Positions 8,612-13,993 are shown, counted from the first letter of the stretch. The stretch is DNA of 20,801 nt from a virus (IMGVR_UViG_3300020710_000040:1-20801), one strand, 5' to 3'. Notes: generated by a model not told the origin, from the letters alone. Numbers and translations are program-made.

Positions 8612-9115
8612 ATGGCTGAAAAAATTTTATCACGAGATCGTCTTTGTGAATTGCTTGATGTAAACACAGAAACTGGTGTATTTACATGGAAATACACAAT
8701 GGGTGGCAAAGCAAAAAAAGGACAACAAGCTGGCGCACTTACTGCTAATGGATATGTTTCAATTCGAGTTGATAAAACTGATTATTTGGCACATAGATTA
8801 ATGTGGTTATATGTATATGGAGCGTTTCCAATATTGCATATAGATCATATTGATCGAAACAAAACCAACAATACGCCGATCAATTTAAGGATTGCTACGC
8901 CAAAACAAAACGGAGAGAATAGGTCTTTAAAAAGCAACAATTCGTCAGGACACCGTGGCGTATTTTTTCGCAAATATTTGAAGTCAAAACCTTGGGCAGT
9001 AAGCATTATGAACAATAGAAAAACAATTCACATTGGATATTATTCAACTGTTGATGAAGCAATTGTTGCAAGACGCAAAGCGGAAGATATTTACTTTACG
9101 CACCATAAGTCATGA
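8612..9115 (+). CDS. HNH homing endonuclease with AP2-like DNA-binding domain
   Basis: The start is ATG 8612, 8 nt after AAGGAG; the frame is open upstream to 8510 but that part has no ribosome site and crosses the hairpin. The 167-residue protein has an N-terminal segment (SRDRLCELLDVNTETGVFTW), an HNH_3 core with HIDHIDRNKTNN...NLR (about residues 75-105), and a C-terminal AP2-type fold (SSGHRGVFFRKY...IGYYSTVDEA). This order is typical of free-standing phage homing endonucleases, which cut uninserted alleles and spread by repair. It is a mobile gene lodged in the lysis region, and its stop overlaps the next gene by 4 nt. Codon use looks more AT-rich than in its neighbours, consistent with recent arrival. 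Confidence 0.9.
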   Translation: MAEKILSRDRLCELLDVNTETGVFTWKYTMGGKAKKGQQAGALTANGYVSIRVDKTDYLAHRLMWLYVYGAFPILHIDHIDRNKTNNTPINLRIATPKQNGENRSLKSNNSSGHRGVFFRKYLKSKPWAVSIMNNRKTIHIGYYSTVDEAIVARRKAEDIYFTHHKS

Positions 9116-9315
9116 AAACAACATTGATTATTTTGTTTTGTCTTTTGGTATCTGGTTGTTTTGATGACCGTTACCGATATATATGCCAAAATCCCGACCA
9201 CTTTACGGATGCTGAGTGTCAAAAGCCTAAATGCCTATTTACTCAGCAATGCCCTGAGTATTTAGTCGCACCCATTCTGGAGAAACAAATTGAGCCAAAA
9301 CCAGAAAACCGTTGA
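9112..9315 (+). CDS. small cysteine-rich phage lipoprotein
   Basis: The 67-residue product has a lipoprotein signal (MKTTLIILFCLLVSGC, lipobox VSGC with Cys 16). The mature part has the pattern DRYRYICQNPDHFTDAECQKPKC...QQCPEYL with several Cys, a combination seen in small phage proteins encoded near lysis genes in aquatic phages. It should be exported, lipidated and held at a membrane. Start ATG 9112 overlaps the HNH stop, so the mobile gene has been fitted into the translational chain. It ends 26 nt inside the next gene. A role in lysis or superinfection control is inference only. Confidence 0.7.
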   Translation: MKTTLIILFCLLVSGCFDDRYRYICQNPDHFTDAECQKPKCLFTQQCPEYLVAPILEKQIEPKPENR

Positions 9316-9787
9316 ACAAATTGAGATTTATGTCTGGGCTTTTGTGGTCATTGTCGTGACCTTGATATTGGCGTTTATCGTTATTGCGCTACTTTACTCT
9401 GTAACCTTTGTCACTCAGCCAATCAAGTCAATGGCTCCTATTGACCAAGCATATACAAAGATGCTTAACGACATCGTACTATTGGTTGTTGGTGGTATTG
9501 GTGGGGTGATGAGTAAACGGGCTGTGGGTGCTGCTGCCAATGCTTTGGCTACCCCTCCTACTAACCCTCCAGCTGTAAACTCAAATGCGCCAGCTGTAAA
9601 CTTAAATCCTCCAGTTGTAAACTCATTTGGGGCGCAACCGCTTGGAAACATGAACTGGATGAACTTCCAGAATCCCGCGCTGGATGAGACTTGGACACCT
9701 CCACCACCCCCGACTACACCACCTAATCATCTTGAACCCGATGAAGACCGTGTAGCCCTTGCATTAGCCCGTAAAGAGGCTGAATAA
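9290..9787 (+). CDS. putative holin-like two-TM protein with proline-rich tail
   Basis: The start is TTG 9290; GGAG lies 7 nt before it, and no ATG gives a comparable position. The 165-residue product has a charged N-terminus, a long membrane segment at about residues 13-40 and a second at about 60-79 ending in a Gly-rich turn, then a proline-rich region (about 88-150) that contains three 7-residue repeats. The C-terminus is charged. Two membrane segments directly before spanin and endolysin genes make a holin the best guess, but the long proline-rich tail is unusual for one. The stop overlaps the Rz-like start (TAATG). Confidence 0.6.
   Translation: MSQNQKTVEQIEIYVWAFVVIVVTLILAFIVIALLYSVTFVTQPIKSMAPIDQAYTKMLNDIVLLVVGGIGGVMSKRAVGAAANALATPPTNPPAVNSNAPAVNLNPPVVNSFGAQPLGNMNWMNFQNPALDETWTPPPPPTTPPNHLEPDEDRVALALARKEAE
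9569..9631 (+). repeat. three tandem 21-bp repeats
   Basis: Units 9569-9589, 9590-9610 and 9611-9631 are in frame and encode PAVNSNA, PAVNLNP and PVVNSFG. Units 1 and 2 differ at few positions; unit 3 is more diverged. Slippage would change the length of the proline-rich tail without breaking the frame. Confidence 0.8.
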
Positions 9788-10275
9788 TGTTCGGCATACC
9801 TTCACCCTACCTAATCCTCGGCGCGGTCTTGGCGGCGCTTGGAATCTATTTCACAGGGCATCACAAGGGTTGGGTTGAACGTGACATGGAAATGCAAGTG
9901 GAAATCGCCAAGAAAAACGATGAAGCCCGCGAAATCGAACGGACGATGACCACCAAGTTAAACGACAACGCCACCAAGCTGGAGGAAACCAACAATGTCC
10001 TTGCTGAAAAATCTACTGCCCTTGACCGTGCTATCCGTGCTGGCCGCTTGCGGCTCCCCGCCTCAAGTTGCGTACAAGCCACCCCAAGTGCCTCCACTTC
10101 CAGCGGGAATCCAGAAACAAGAAGCCAACCTAGTGGACAGGCTGACCAAACTGCTGATGCCACCCTCGCAGCCATCGCAGAAATAGTCGCCCAGGGTGAC
10201 AAGAACACAGCCCAATTGAACGCATGTATAGACGCATATGAAGCCGTAAGGAGCCAATTAAATGGTAACAAGTGA
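9787..10275 (+). CDS. Rz: Rz-like inner-membrane spanin
   Basis: The 162-residue product has an N-terminal membrane anchor (about residues 6-24) with the rest predicted periplasmic. Residues about 30-85 form a charged coiled coil (VEIAKKNDEAREIERTM...), then a LRLPAS segment with a Cys, a Ser/Thr/Gln linker, and a C-terminal part (AEIVAQGDKNTAQLNACIDAY) typical of Rz-like lysis proteins of Burkholderiales phages. With the o-spanin it bridges inner and outer membranes and fuses them in the last step of lysis. A second gene is embedded in its +1 frame. It overlaps the endolysin gene by 14 nt. Confidence 0.85.
   Translation: MFGIPSPYLILGAVLAALGIYFTGHHKGWVERDMEMQVEIAKKNDEAREIERTMTTKLNDNATKLEETNNVLAEKSTALDRAIRAGRLRLPASSCVQATPSASTSSGNPETRSQPSGQADQTADATLAAIAEIVAQGDKNTAQLNACIDAYEAVRSQLNGNK
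9995..10186 (+). CDS. Rz1: embedded Rz1-like outer-membrane spanin lipoprotein
   Basis: A 63-codon frame lies wholly inside the Rz-like gene in its +1 frame. It starts at ATG 9995, 9 nt after GGAGG, encodes a lipoprotein signal with lipobox LAAC (Cys 19) and a short proline-rich mature part (PPQVAYKPPQVPPLPAG). This nested arrangement, lipobox and proline-rich stretch are the hallmark of Rz1. The mature protein should sit in the outer membrane inner leaflet and meet the coiled coil of the i-spanin through its C-terminus. Confidence 0.9.
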   Translation: MSLLKNLLPLTVLSVLAACGSPPQVAYKPPQVPPLPAGIQKQEANLVDRLTKLLMPPSQPSQK

Positions 10276-10858
10276 TCAATTAGCCAAGATCGGCATCGGC
10301 GCTCAGTGGGTTGATGCGCTAAACGAGACTTTCCAAAGGTTTGGCATTAACACTCTTAATCAGCAAGCAGCGTTTATCGGTCAATGTTCGCATGAGTGCG
10401 GTAACTTCCGAGTGTTGGAGGAAAACCTAAACTACAAAGCGGCAACCCTGATGAGGTTATGGCCCAAGCGCTTCCCAACTTTAGATATAGCAAACCAATA
10501 TGCGGGTAATCCCAAGAAAATTGCAAATTCTGTTTACGCTAATCGCATGGGCAATCGGGACGAGTCTAGTGGTGATGGGTATCGCTTTCGAGGCAGGGGT
10601 TGCATCCAAACAACCGGACACGCTAGTTATTATCACGCTGGTCAAGCATTAGGCGTGGACTTTGTGATGAATCCTGACCTAGTGGCAAACCCCCAATACG
10701 CTGCCCTTACCGCTGGATTTTTTTGGGCTACACACGGTTTAAACCCGCTTGCTGACCAACAAAATCACGAGCTAATAACTAAGCGCATCAACGGCGGTTT
10801 AATCGGCTTAGATGACCGGATCAAACGCACCAATGACGCGCTTAGAGTGTTAAGCTGA
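10262..10858 (+). CDS. GH19-type endolysin
   Basis: This 198-residue protein belongs to the glycoside hydrolase 19 (chitinase-like) endolysins. The segment IGQCSHECGNFRVLEENLNY contains the general-acid Glu (residue 45) and a second acidic pair, and GYRFRGRGCIQTTG is the conserved substrate-groove motif. It cuts peptidoglycan after the holin step. No signal peptide or membrane segment is visible, so release should depend on a holin. The start ATG 10262 follows AAGGAG and overlaps the spanin gene. Its last 9 bases overlap the tail-to-tail MazG-like gene. Confidence 0.92.
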   Translation: MVTSDQLAKIGIGAQWVDALNETFQRFGINTLNQQAAFIGQCSHECGNFRVLEENLNYKAATLMRLWPKRFPTLDIANQYAGNPKKIANSVYANRMGNRDESSGDGYRFRGRGCIQTTGHASYYHAGQALGVDFVMNPDLVANPQYAALTAGFFWATHGLNPLADQQNHELITKRINGGLIGLDDRIKRTNDALRVLS

Positions 10859-11155
10859 TTTTACGAATATGCCGTCTGCGCCTAAAAATCCCTTTCGGTC
10901 TTTGATTTGATTAAACGCATGGGCTAAGCAATCAACAAGGTTAAGATCGGCGCAAGCACATCCCATGATTAACGTCACCAGGATGTCCCCATAAGCATCA
11001 ATCATTTCCTCACGGTTGTTTTCTCGAATAGCAGCGTAAAGCTCATCAAGTTCTTCTAAGGTTTTCTTTGCTTGAGCAGCGGGGGTAGAGGTCTGGACAA
11101 TGCCCCGAGCCTCCCCCCACCTGATGACCTTTAGCTCAAGGTCGGCATAACTCAT
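10850..11155 (-). CDS. MazG-like nucleotide pyrophosphohydrolase
   Basis: This 101-residue all-alpha protein carries the acidic metal-binding pattern of MazG-type NTP pyrophosphohydrolases: KTLEELDELYAAI (Glu cluster at about residues 32-37) and EEMIDAYGDILVTL (about 49-63). The C-terminal helix and GFLGADGIFVK end are as in phage MazG-like proteins. It may cleanse nucleotide pools or alter alarmone levels; the exact substrate cannot be read. It is last in the leftward operon, its start overlapping the previous stop by 4 nt, and its end runs 9 nt into the endolysin gene on the other strand. Confidence 0.85.
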   Translation of the reverse strand: MSYADLELKVIRWGEARGIVQTSTPAAQAKKTLEELDELYAAIRENNREEMIDAYGDILVTLIMGCACADLNLVDCLAHAFNQIKDRKGFLGADGIFVKSA

Positions 11156-11307
11156 TGCACAGTTTCCGCTTCTGCGGGTTGGACTTGTGGGCTTGCCTCG
11201 GACTGGATACCGTTGATTAGTTGGTTAACCTCCTGAAACGGACGGGTTCCTAAATACTGAAGCACAGCATTTACAAGTTCGGTTGAAAGAGAGATAGTTT
11301 TAGGCAT
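11152..11307 (-). CDS. 51-residue conserved small phage protein
   Basis: The frame starts at ATG 11307 after a strong AAGGAG and reads MPKTISLSTELVNAVLQYLG, then PFQEVNQLINGIQSEA and a Gln/Pro/Glu tail. It has no membrane segment. Two short amphipathic helices suggest a small helical protein. Its stop overlaps the MazG-like start (ATGA), so the two are coupled. Proteins of this form are common in phages of Burkholderiales but have no known function. Confidence 0.75.
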   Translation of the reverse strand: MPKTISLSTELVNAVLQYLGTRPFQEVNQLINGIQSEASPQVQPAEAETVQ

Positions 11308-11323
11308 TTAATGCTCCTTAGTT

Positions 11324-11409
11324 AAAAAAATAGGTGGGGTACTCGCTGCGTCTGGTGCATATGGCAACCACCGCAAATGAAGTGGCGCTACCAGCATCCG
11401 CTTTCCCCC
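11324..11409 (-). ncRNA. nested hairpin followed by U-tract, leader of the 51-residue gene
   Basis: Read leftward, an RNA from 11409 to 11324 can form nested stems: GGGG (11405-11409 region) with CCCC (11336-11339), GCG/CGC, CTGGT (11394-11390) with ACCAG (11356-11352), and GCCAC (11386-11382) with GTGGT (11371-11367) around a 10-nt loop. Seven U residues (11330-11324) follow after a 5-nt gap, and the ribosome site of the 51-residue gene comes next. It could be a terminator/attenuator or a structured leader. A second tRNA was considered but there is no T-arm. Confidence 0.5.
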
Positions 11410-11416
11410 GTTGAAT

Positions 11417-11565
11417 TGGTCAGGTTGTTTGGAGTCGAACCAAATAGATTTCTAACATACTTTGCTGTTTATTACGCATTCTAGAAATTGCCTTTCAAGC
11501 AAATAGCCACAGAAGAAACTTTGCACTAGATATGCAATCGTGCCACCACATCACGCTTCAACCTG
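11417..11565 (-). tRNA. tRNA-like element, 149 nt, with 76-nt variable region
   Basis: Read on the minus strand, CAGGTTG (11565-11559) pairs perfectly with CAACCTG (11427-11421), followed by A and encoded CCA. The T-arm is consensus: TTTGG, loop TTCGACT, CCAAA. A D-like arm (CGTG, 9-nt loop with GG, CACG) and an anticodon-like arm (TTGCA, loop TATCTAG, TGCAA) follow in the right order. Abnormal points are 3 nt instead of 2 before the D-stem, no U8, A instead of U33, and 76 nt between anticodon arm and T-arm. The formal anticodon would be UCU (Arg), but decoding is doubtful. That extra part contains a 7-bp ATTTCTA/TAGAAAT stem. It begins 6 nt after the gene at 11572. Confidence 0.6.
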
Positions 11566-11571
11566 TTTTAA

Positions 11572-11799
11572 TCAAAAGCTAATGTCGTCATCCTTGGGAG
11601 TGTCTTTTTCCCGTGGTTCGTTCAAGTATGCCCATCCAGACCAACCACCTTCCATCACTGGCATGTTGTCGATCTTGAGCATTTCCCCGTTTTTTGTGTC
11701 AATCACTGACCCTATTCGAGTGTATCGGTTCTTTTCTTGCCCTTGGGCATTAGTGTATTTTCCCGTAATAACGGACACTTCTTTTAGTACTTTAGCCAT
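11572..11799 (-). CDS. small recombination-operon protein with SSB-like acidic tip
   Basis: The 75-residue protein begins with a beta-rich part (VLKEVSVITGKYTNAQGQEKNRY, then IGSVIDTKNGEMLKI) and ends in a disordered charged tail whose last residues are DDDISF. That end is nearly identical to the DDDIPF tip with which single-stranded-DNA-binding proteins recruit partner enzymes. Its place right after ERF and YqaJ-type genes supports a role with single-stranded DNA. It is shorter than a canonical SSB, so I do not call it SSB. It overlaps the exonuclease gene by 8 nt. Confidence 0.7.
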   Translation of the reverse strand: MAKVLKEVSVITGKYTNAQGQEKNRYTRIGSVIDTKNGEMLKIDNMPVMEGGWSGWAYLNEPREKDTPKDDDISF

Positions 11800-12406
11800 A
11801 ACGTCTTTCGTTTAGTTTCACAATTTTTGCATCTAGTTCACTAAGGAACTCTTTTACTTCGGTCTCTAATCCTTTAATAATTGAGTCGTGGTATTCAACC
11901 CGCTTGATAAATAACTTTAACCCATCGGGCATTCTGGGGTCAAAGCTCACAAAGTCACACCACTGCCTTTGTGTGCAAGCCATTTGCCACATCATTTGCG
12001 TGATGTACTTAGCAGGCACTTTTTCAGACAGCAATGTGTCAATGTGTGTGGAGGTGTTGGGGCATTTAATCTCGATCAAACCAAATAGCCCCACTAACCC
12101 GTCAGGGGACGCGCCAGCCTCGTTAATCGTTGGGTGTACAACAAAGCCTGTTTCCTCAACCAACTCGTTCACAGCGGCCTCATAAGCTGCCCTGGCGTAT
12201 GGCTCTTGTTGCGTTCCCCATTCCATAGCGGGGCTAGAGTACCCTTCGATTGGTGCACCTGTCATGCGTTCACACACCAATTGAGCCATGTAATTTTCAC
12301 GCGATGCGCTGTAACCTGATTTTGTCTTTGCAACAATATCCGCTACGCGCGAGGCGGTCACCTTGCCACATCGGGCGGCAAACCATTCAGGCGATCTTTG
12401 CTCCAT
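11792..12406 (-). CDS. YqaJ/lambda-exonuclease-type recombination nuclease
   Basis: The start is ATG 12406, which shares a base with the ERF stop (TAATG); the frame is open further upstream but only inside ERF. The 204-residue product begins EQRSPEWFAARCGKVTASR, typical of YqaJ nucleases, and has the catalytic GASPDGLVG (metal-binding Asp) and IEIKCP (Glu-x-Lys) motifs, then QMMWQMACT, a helix with conserved Gln. In this family the enzyme degrades one strand of linear DNA and hands the other to the annealing protein encoded just before it. Together they form a Red-like recombination pair. Confidence 0.92.
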   Translation of the reverse strand: MEQRSPEWFAARCGKVTASRVADIVAKTKSGYSASRENYMAQLVCERMTGAPIEGYSSPAMEWGTQQEPYARAAYEAAVNELVEETGFVVHPTINEAGASPDGLVGLFGLIEIKCPNTSTHIDTLLSEKVPAKYITQMMWQMACTQRQWCDFVSFDPRMPDGLKLFIKRVEYHDSIIKGLETEVKEFLSELDAKIVKLNERRYG

Positions 12407-12966
12407 TACAGTTTCCCTTTCATTTTGTCTTTTGCGGCAATTACTTTCTTTTGCCAAACTGGTTCATTGTTTGCGTAACTGTAAGCCTTGACATAAGCCT
12501 TTTTTAAATCTTCTTCTGTCGTGGTAGCTTCAATTGCCGCCAGATGGTCAGCCATCACTGATTCATTAACTTCTGATTTCTTAACTTCTGTTTTGCGGCT
12601 GGCAGCGTTACCATCATCATCTTCTGGAGCAATACCGCAAGCAGCCATCAAGGAGTAACGCCGAGCATAAGTTAACGCTGACCCGTAACCCTGGGGGTCA
12701 TGCTTAACAGCGGGAACGTGGAGTTTTCCGCAAGATAAAGTCTCACCGGATTCATGAATGAACACAGTCTCTACGACTACACCAGTGTCTGATTCCGAGC
12801 ACTGCTGGACAAGAGCGATGCCGTTGTCGTTTAAACCGTTTATAACGGCTTCTACGCAAGCGGACAGGTCAGCGTATCGGCTGCGGAAATGTGGGTTTGT
12901 AGAGGTCTTTAAAGCGGGGCCAAAGGCTTTTTGAGCTTTGACCAAGGCTGTTGCAATGTTTTTCAT
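12406..12966 (-). CDS. erf: ERF-family single-strand annealing protein
   Basis: The 186-residue product has the ERF core: KAFGPALKTSTNPHFRSRYADL near the N-terminus, then VQQCSESDTGVVVETVF, and PQGYGSALTYARRYSLMAACGI (about residues 90-115) followed by APEDDDGNAA. ERF proteins form rings on single-stranded DNA and anneal complementary strands, mediating phage recombination and genome circularisation. The C-terminal third is a charged helical region. The start ATG 12966 overlaps the preceding 53-residue gene by 4 nt. Confidence 0.93.
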   Translation of the reverse strand: MKNIATALVKAQKAFGPALKTSTNPHFRSRYADLSACVEAVINGLNDNGIALVQQCSESDTGVVVETVFIHESGETLSCGKLHVPAVKHDPQGYGSALTYARRYSLMAACGIAPEDDDGNAASRKTEVKKSEVNESVMADHLAAIEATTTEEDLKKAYVKAYSYANNEPVWQKKVIAAKDKMKGKL

Positions 12967-13124
12967 AATTCGTCTTTCTTTGTTACTTTGATTGCTAACA
13001 GATGCTTGTCACCCAACTGGCGCACAGACTTAACCCACTTACGGATATTGCTCCTAGCAATGTCGCGGGGTACGTCATTAATTGCCCAAAGTTCACGAGC
13101 TCGTTTGAGGATTGATGTGTTCAT
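12963..13124 (-). CDS. 53-residue basic protein of the recombination operon
   Basis: The frame begins at ATG 13124, overlapping the previous stop by 4 nt (ATGA), and ends by overlapping the ERF start in the same way. The product (MNTSILKRARELWAINDVPR, then NIRKWVKSVRQLGDKHLL) is strongly basic and helical, and looks like a small DNA-binding or Red-associated protein. I recall similar proteins in Burkholderiales phages near ERF, without a known role. Confidence 0.7.
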   Translation of the reverse strand: MNTSILKRARELWAINDVPRDIARSNIRKWVKSVRQLGDKHLLAIKVTKKDEL

Positions 13125-13282
13125 GAAATCACCTTTAATTCGCTATCTGTACTGAAGCACTGAACAGTAAATTCATTACCGTCCTTGTCAGTGATGACGA
13201 TGTAACGCACTTTGTAACTTGTGCCATCTCTGATTTCTTTAACCTCAATGGTTTTAACTTGGTGAAGGGTTAACGAGTTCAT
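13121..13282 (-). CDS. 53-residue hypothetical protein
   Basis: The frame starts at ATG 13282, one base after the stop of the 26-residue membrane gene, and its stop overlaps the next start by 4 nt. The product (MNSLTLHQVKTIEVKEIRDG, then YKVRYIVITDKDGNEFTVQCF) looks like a small beta-sheet protein with alternating hydrophobic strands. No motif was recognised. The unbroken chain of overlaps on both sides is the main evidence that it is real. Confidence 0.65.
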   Translation of the reverse strand: MNSLTLHQVKTIEVKEIRDGTSYKVRYIVITDKDGNEFTVQCFSTDSELKVIS

Positions 13283-13283
13283 T

Positions 13284-13364
13284 TCAACCCCTCCAGGCTA
13301 ATAGAATGGCAAACACAGCGCCGATTGCGATGGCGGCTAAACAGTCTAAGATTTGATCTTTCAT
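13284..13364 (-). CDS. 26-residue single-pass membrane peptide
   Basis: The frame starts at ATG 13364 and ends one base before the next start. The product (MKDQILDCLAAIAIGAVFAI, then LLAWRG) is one membrane helix with a short acidic start and a basic Trp-Arg end. The leader before it (AAGAAAGAC) is nearly the same as that before the ERF start. Peptides this short are easy to miss; I support it by spacing and composition, not by homology. Confidence 0.5.
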   Translation of the reverse strand: MKDQILDCLAAIAIGAVFAILLAWRG

Positions 13365-13378
13365 AATTTGTCTTTCTT

Positions 13379-13392
13379 GGGGCCGAAGCCCC
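13379..13392 (-). other. UUCG-tetraloop hairpin between leftward genes
   Basis: Read leftward the sequence is GGGGCTTCGGCCCC: a 5-bp stem closed by C-G around a UUCG loop, one of the most stable RNA hairpins known. It lies 10 nt after the stop of the 70-residue gene and 15 nt before the 26-residue gene. There is no U-tract after it, so it may act as an RNA end stabiliser or mark differential expression of the first gene rather than a terminator. Confidence 0.7.
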
Positions 13393-13402
13393 GTTCAATT
13401 TA

Positions 13403-13615
13403 TTAAACAGTTGCGCGAATAACAATGCCGTTATCAGTACGCGACCAATCTAAACGGTTCATTTTGCGAAGTTTGCTTTCAGCAGCAGAAAACGAAATGT
13501 TTCTGCTACTCATTTTGCGCCATCCTTTGCGAAACGATGGATGGTAAAACTTGTATTCGGTGCTGTTGAGATATGCGCCATCAAGAAGAAGGTCAAGAAT
13601 TTTTTGGCTGTTCAT
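13403..13615 (-). CDS. first gene of the leftward operon, unknown small basic protein
   Basis: The 70-residue product starts at ATG 13615 after AAGGAAG. It has a helix (SQKILDLLLDGAYLN), an aromatic basic middle (YKFYHPSFRKGWRKM), another helical segment (FSAAESKLRKMNRL) and a short beta end (WSRTDNGIVIRA). This helix-helix-basic-beta order is reminiscent of a winged helix, so DNA binding is possible, but no family was recognised. It is not a CI-type repressor: there is no S24 peptidase part. It would be the first product from the leftward promoter. Confidence 0.7.
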   Translation of the reverse strand: MNSQKILDLLLDGAYLNSTEYKFYHPSFRKGWRKMSSRNISFSAAESKLRKMNRLDWSRTDNGIVIRATV

Positions 13616-13665
13616 GATTTGCTTCCTTAAAAGACCCTTTTGCGAAATTGCTAGGGCATGGGTGA

Positions 13666-13695
13666 ATTATAAGCCAACTTATTACGGAATTTCCA
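13666..13695 (-). promoter_or_regulatory. leftward early promoter with overlapping operator
   Basis: Read leftward, TGGAAA (13695-13690) is followed after 18 nt by a perfect TATAAT (13671-13666). The dyad ATAAG-TTGG-CTTAT (13682-13669) overlaps the -10 box. Transcription should start near 13660 and give a leader of about 44 nt before the gene at 13615. A regulator bound to the dyad would block this promoter. The -35 is weak (4 of 6). Confidence 0.7.
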
Positions 13696-13700
13696 TCTTT

Positions 13701-13726
13701 CCAAAAAAAAATTAAAAAAATTTTGG
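13701..13726. other. A-tract inverted repeat between divergent promoters
   Basis: CCAAAA (13701-13706) and TTTTGG (13721-13726) flank a nearly pure A stretch. It lies midway between the two operators, whose centres are 78 bp apart. Such A-tracts bend DNA and can serve as UP elements; either use is an inference. Confidence 0.5.
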
Positions 13727-13746
13727 TTTTGTTACAAATTTGCCCG

Positions 13747-13769
13747 ATAAGGTCACTTATACTAACGGC
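13747..13769 (+). promoter_or_regulatory. rightward promoter of the cro-like gene with overlapping operator
   Basis: The dyad ATAAG-GTCA-CTTAT (13747-13760) runs into the -10 box TATACT (13758-13763), in the same register as at the other two sites. No good -35 is visible. A transcript would begin about 13770, which is the first base of the cro-like start codon, so the mRNA may be leaderless, as for lambda cI from PRM. No ribosome site precedes that ATG, which agrees. Confidence 0.65.
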
Positions 13770-13961
13770 ATGGAAAAATCAACTGCAATACGGCTCGCAG
13801 GGTCACAAACCAAGCTGGCTGCGATACTTGGCATCGCACAAAGTGCTGTGGCACAATGGGGCGAGGATGTCCCGATGATGCGGATTTATCAACTAAAAGT
13901 CTTAAAGCCTGGGTGGTTTAAGGGTGAAAAACCAACCCCAAAAGCAATGAGGCGAGTATAG
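13770..13961 (+). CDS. Cro/YdaS-like HTH regulator
   Basis: I choose ATG 13770 over the TTG at 13740 because the extra ten codons cover the promoter and operator. The 63-residue product has the compact helix-turn-helix of YdaS/Cro-type phage regulators: TAIRLAGSQTKLAAILGI, then AQSAVAQWG as recognition helix, and MRIYQLKVLKPGWF. The basic tail follows. By family it should bind a short dyad as a dimer, and the ATAAG-N4-CTTAT sites are the obvious candidates, including one over its own promoter. The gene may be translated from a leaderless mRNA. Confidence 0.85.
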   Translation: MEKSTAIRLAGSQTKLAAILGIAQSAVAQWGEDVPMMRIYQLKVLKPGWFKGEKPTPKAMRRV

Positions 13962-13981
13962 AAAAATTAGGTATAATTTTT
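13962..13981 (+). promoter_or_regulatory. rightward promoter -10 inside a perfect inverted repeat
   Basis: AAAAATTA (13962-13969), GGTA, TAATTTTT (13974-13981) form a perfect 8+4+8 inverted repeat that begins right after the cro-like stop. It contains TATAAT at 13972-13977. No good -35 is present, so the promoter may be of extended type or depend on an activator. The repeat could instead be an operator for a second regulator or, less likely as the stem is all A-U, a weak terminator. Confidence 0.55.
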
Positions 13982-13993
13982 GAAACACGGCTA

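Noticed and set aside
9861-10271. 136-codon leftward frame opposite the spanin genes
   Set aside because: It is a shadow of two genuine overlapping frames (Rz-like and Rz1-like), has no ribosome site and isolated orientation.
11331-11416. Second tRNA in tandem with the tRNA-like element
   Set aside because: There is a D-arm-like segment and GGGG/CCCC ends, but no T-arm and an incomplete acceptor stem.
11417-11565. tmRNA
   Set aside because: Far too short, has a D-like and an anticodon-like arm, and no tag reading frame.
11904-12507. Rightward frames opposite the YqaJ and ERF genes
   Set aside because: They are antisense to strongly conserved recombination genes and lack ribosome sites.
13740-13769. 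TTG start giving the cro-like protein ten more residues
   Set aside because: Those codons overlap the operator and -10 box and do not resemble the family's N-terminus.
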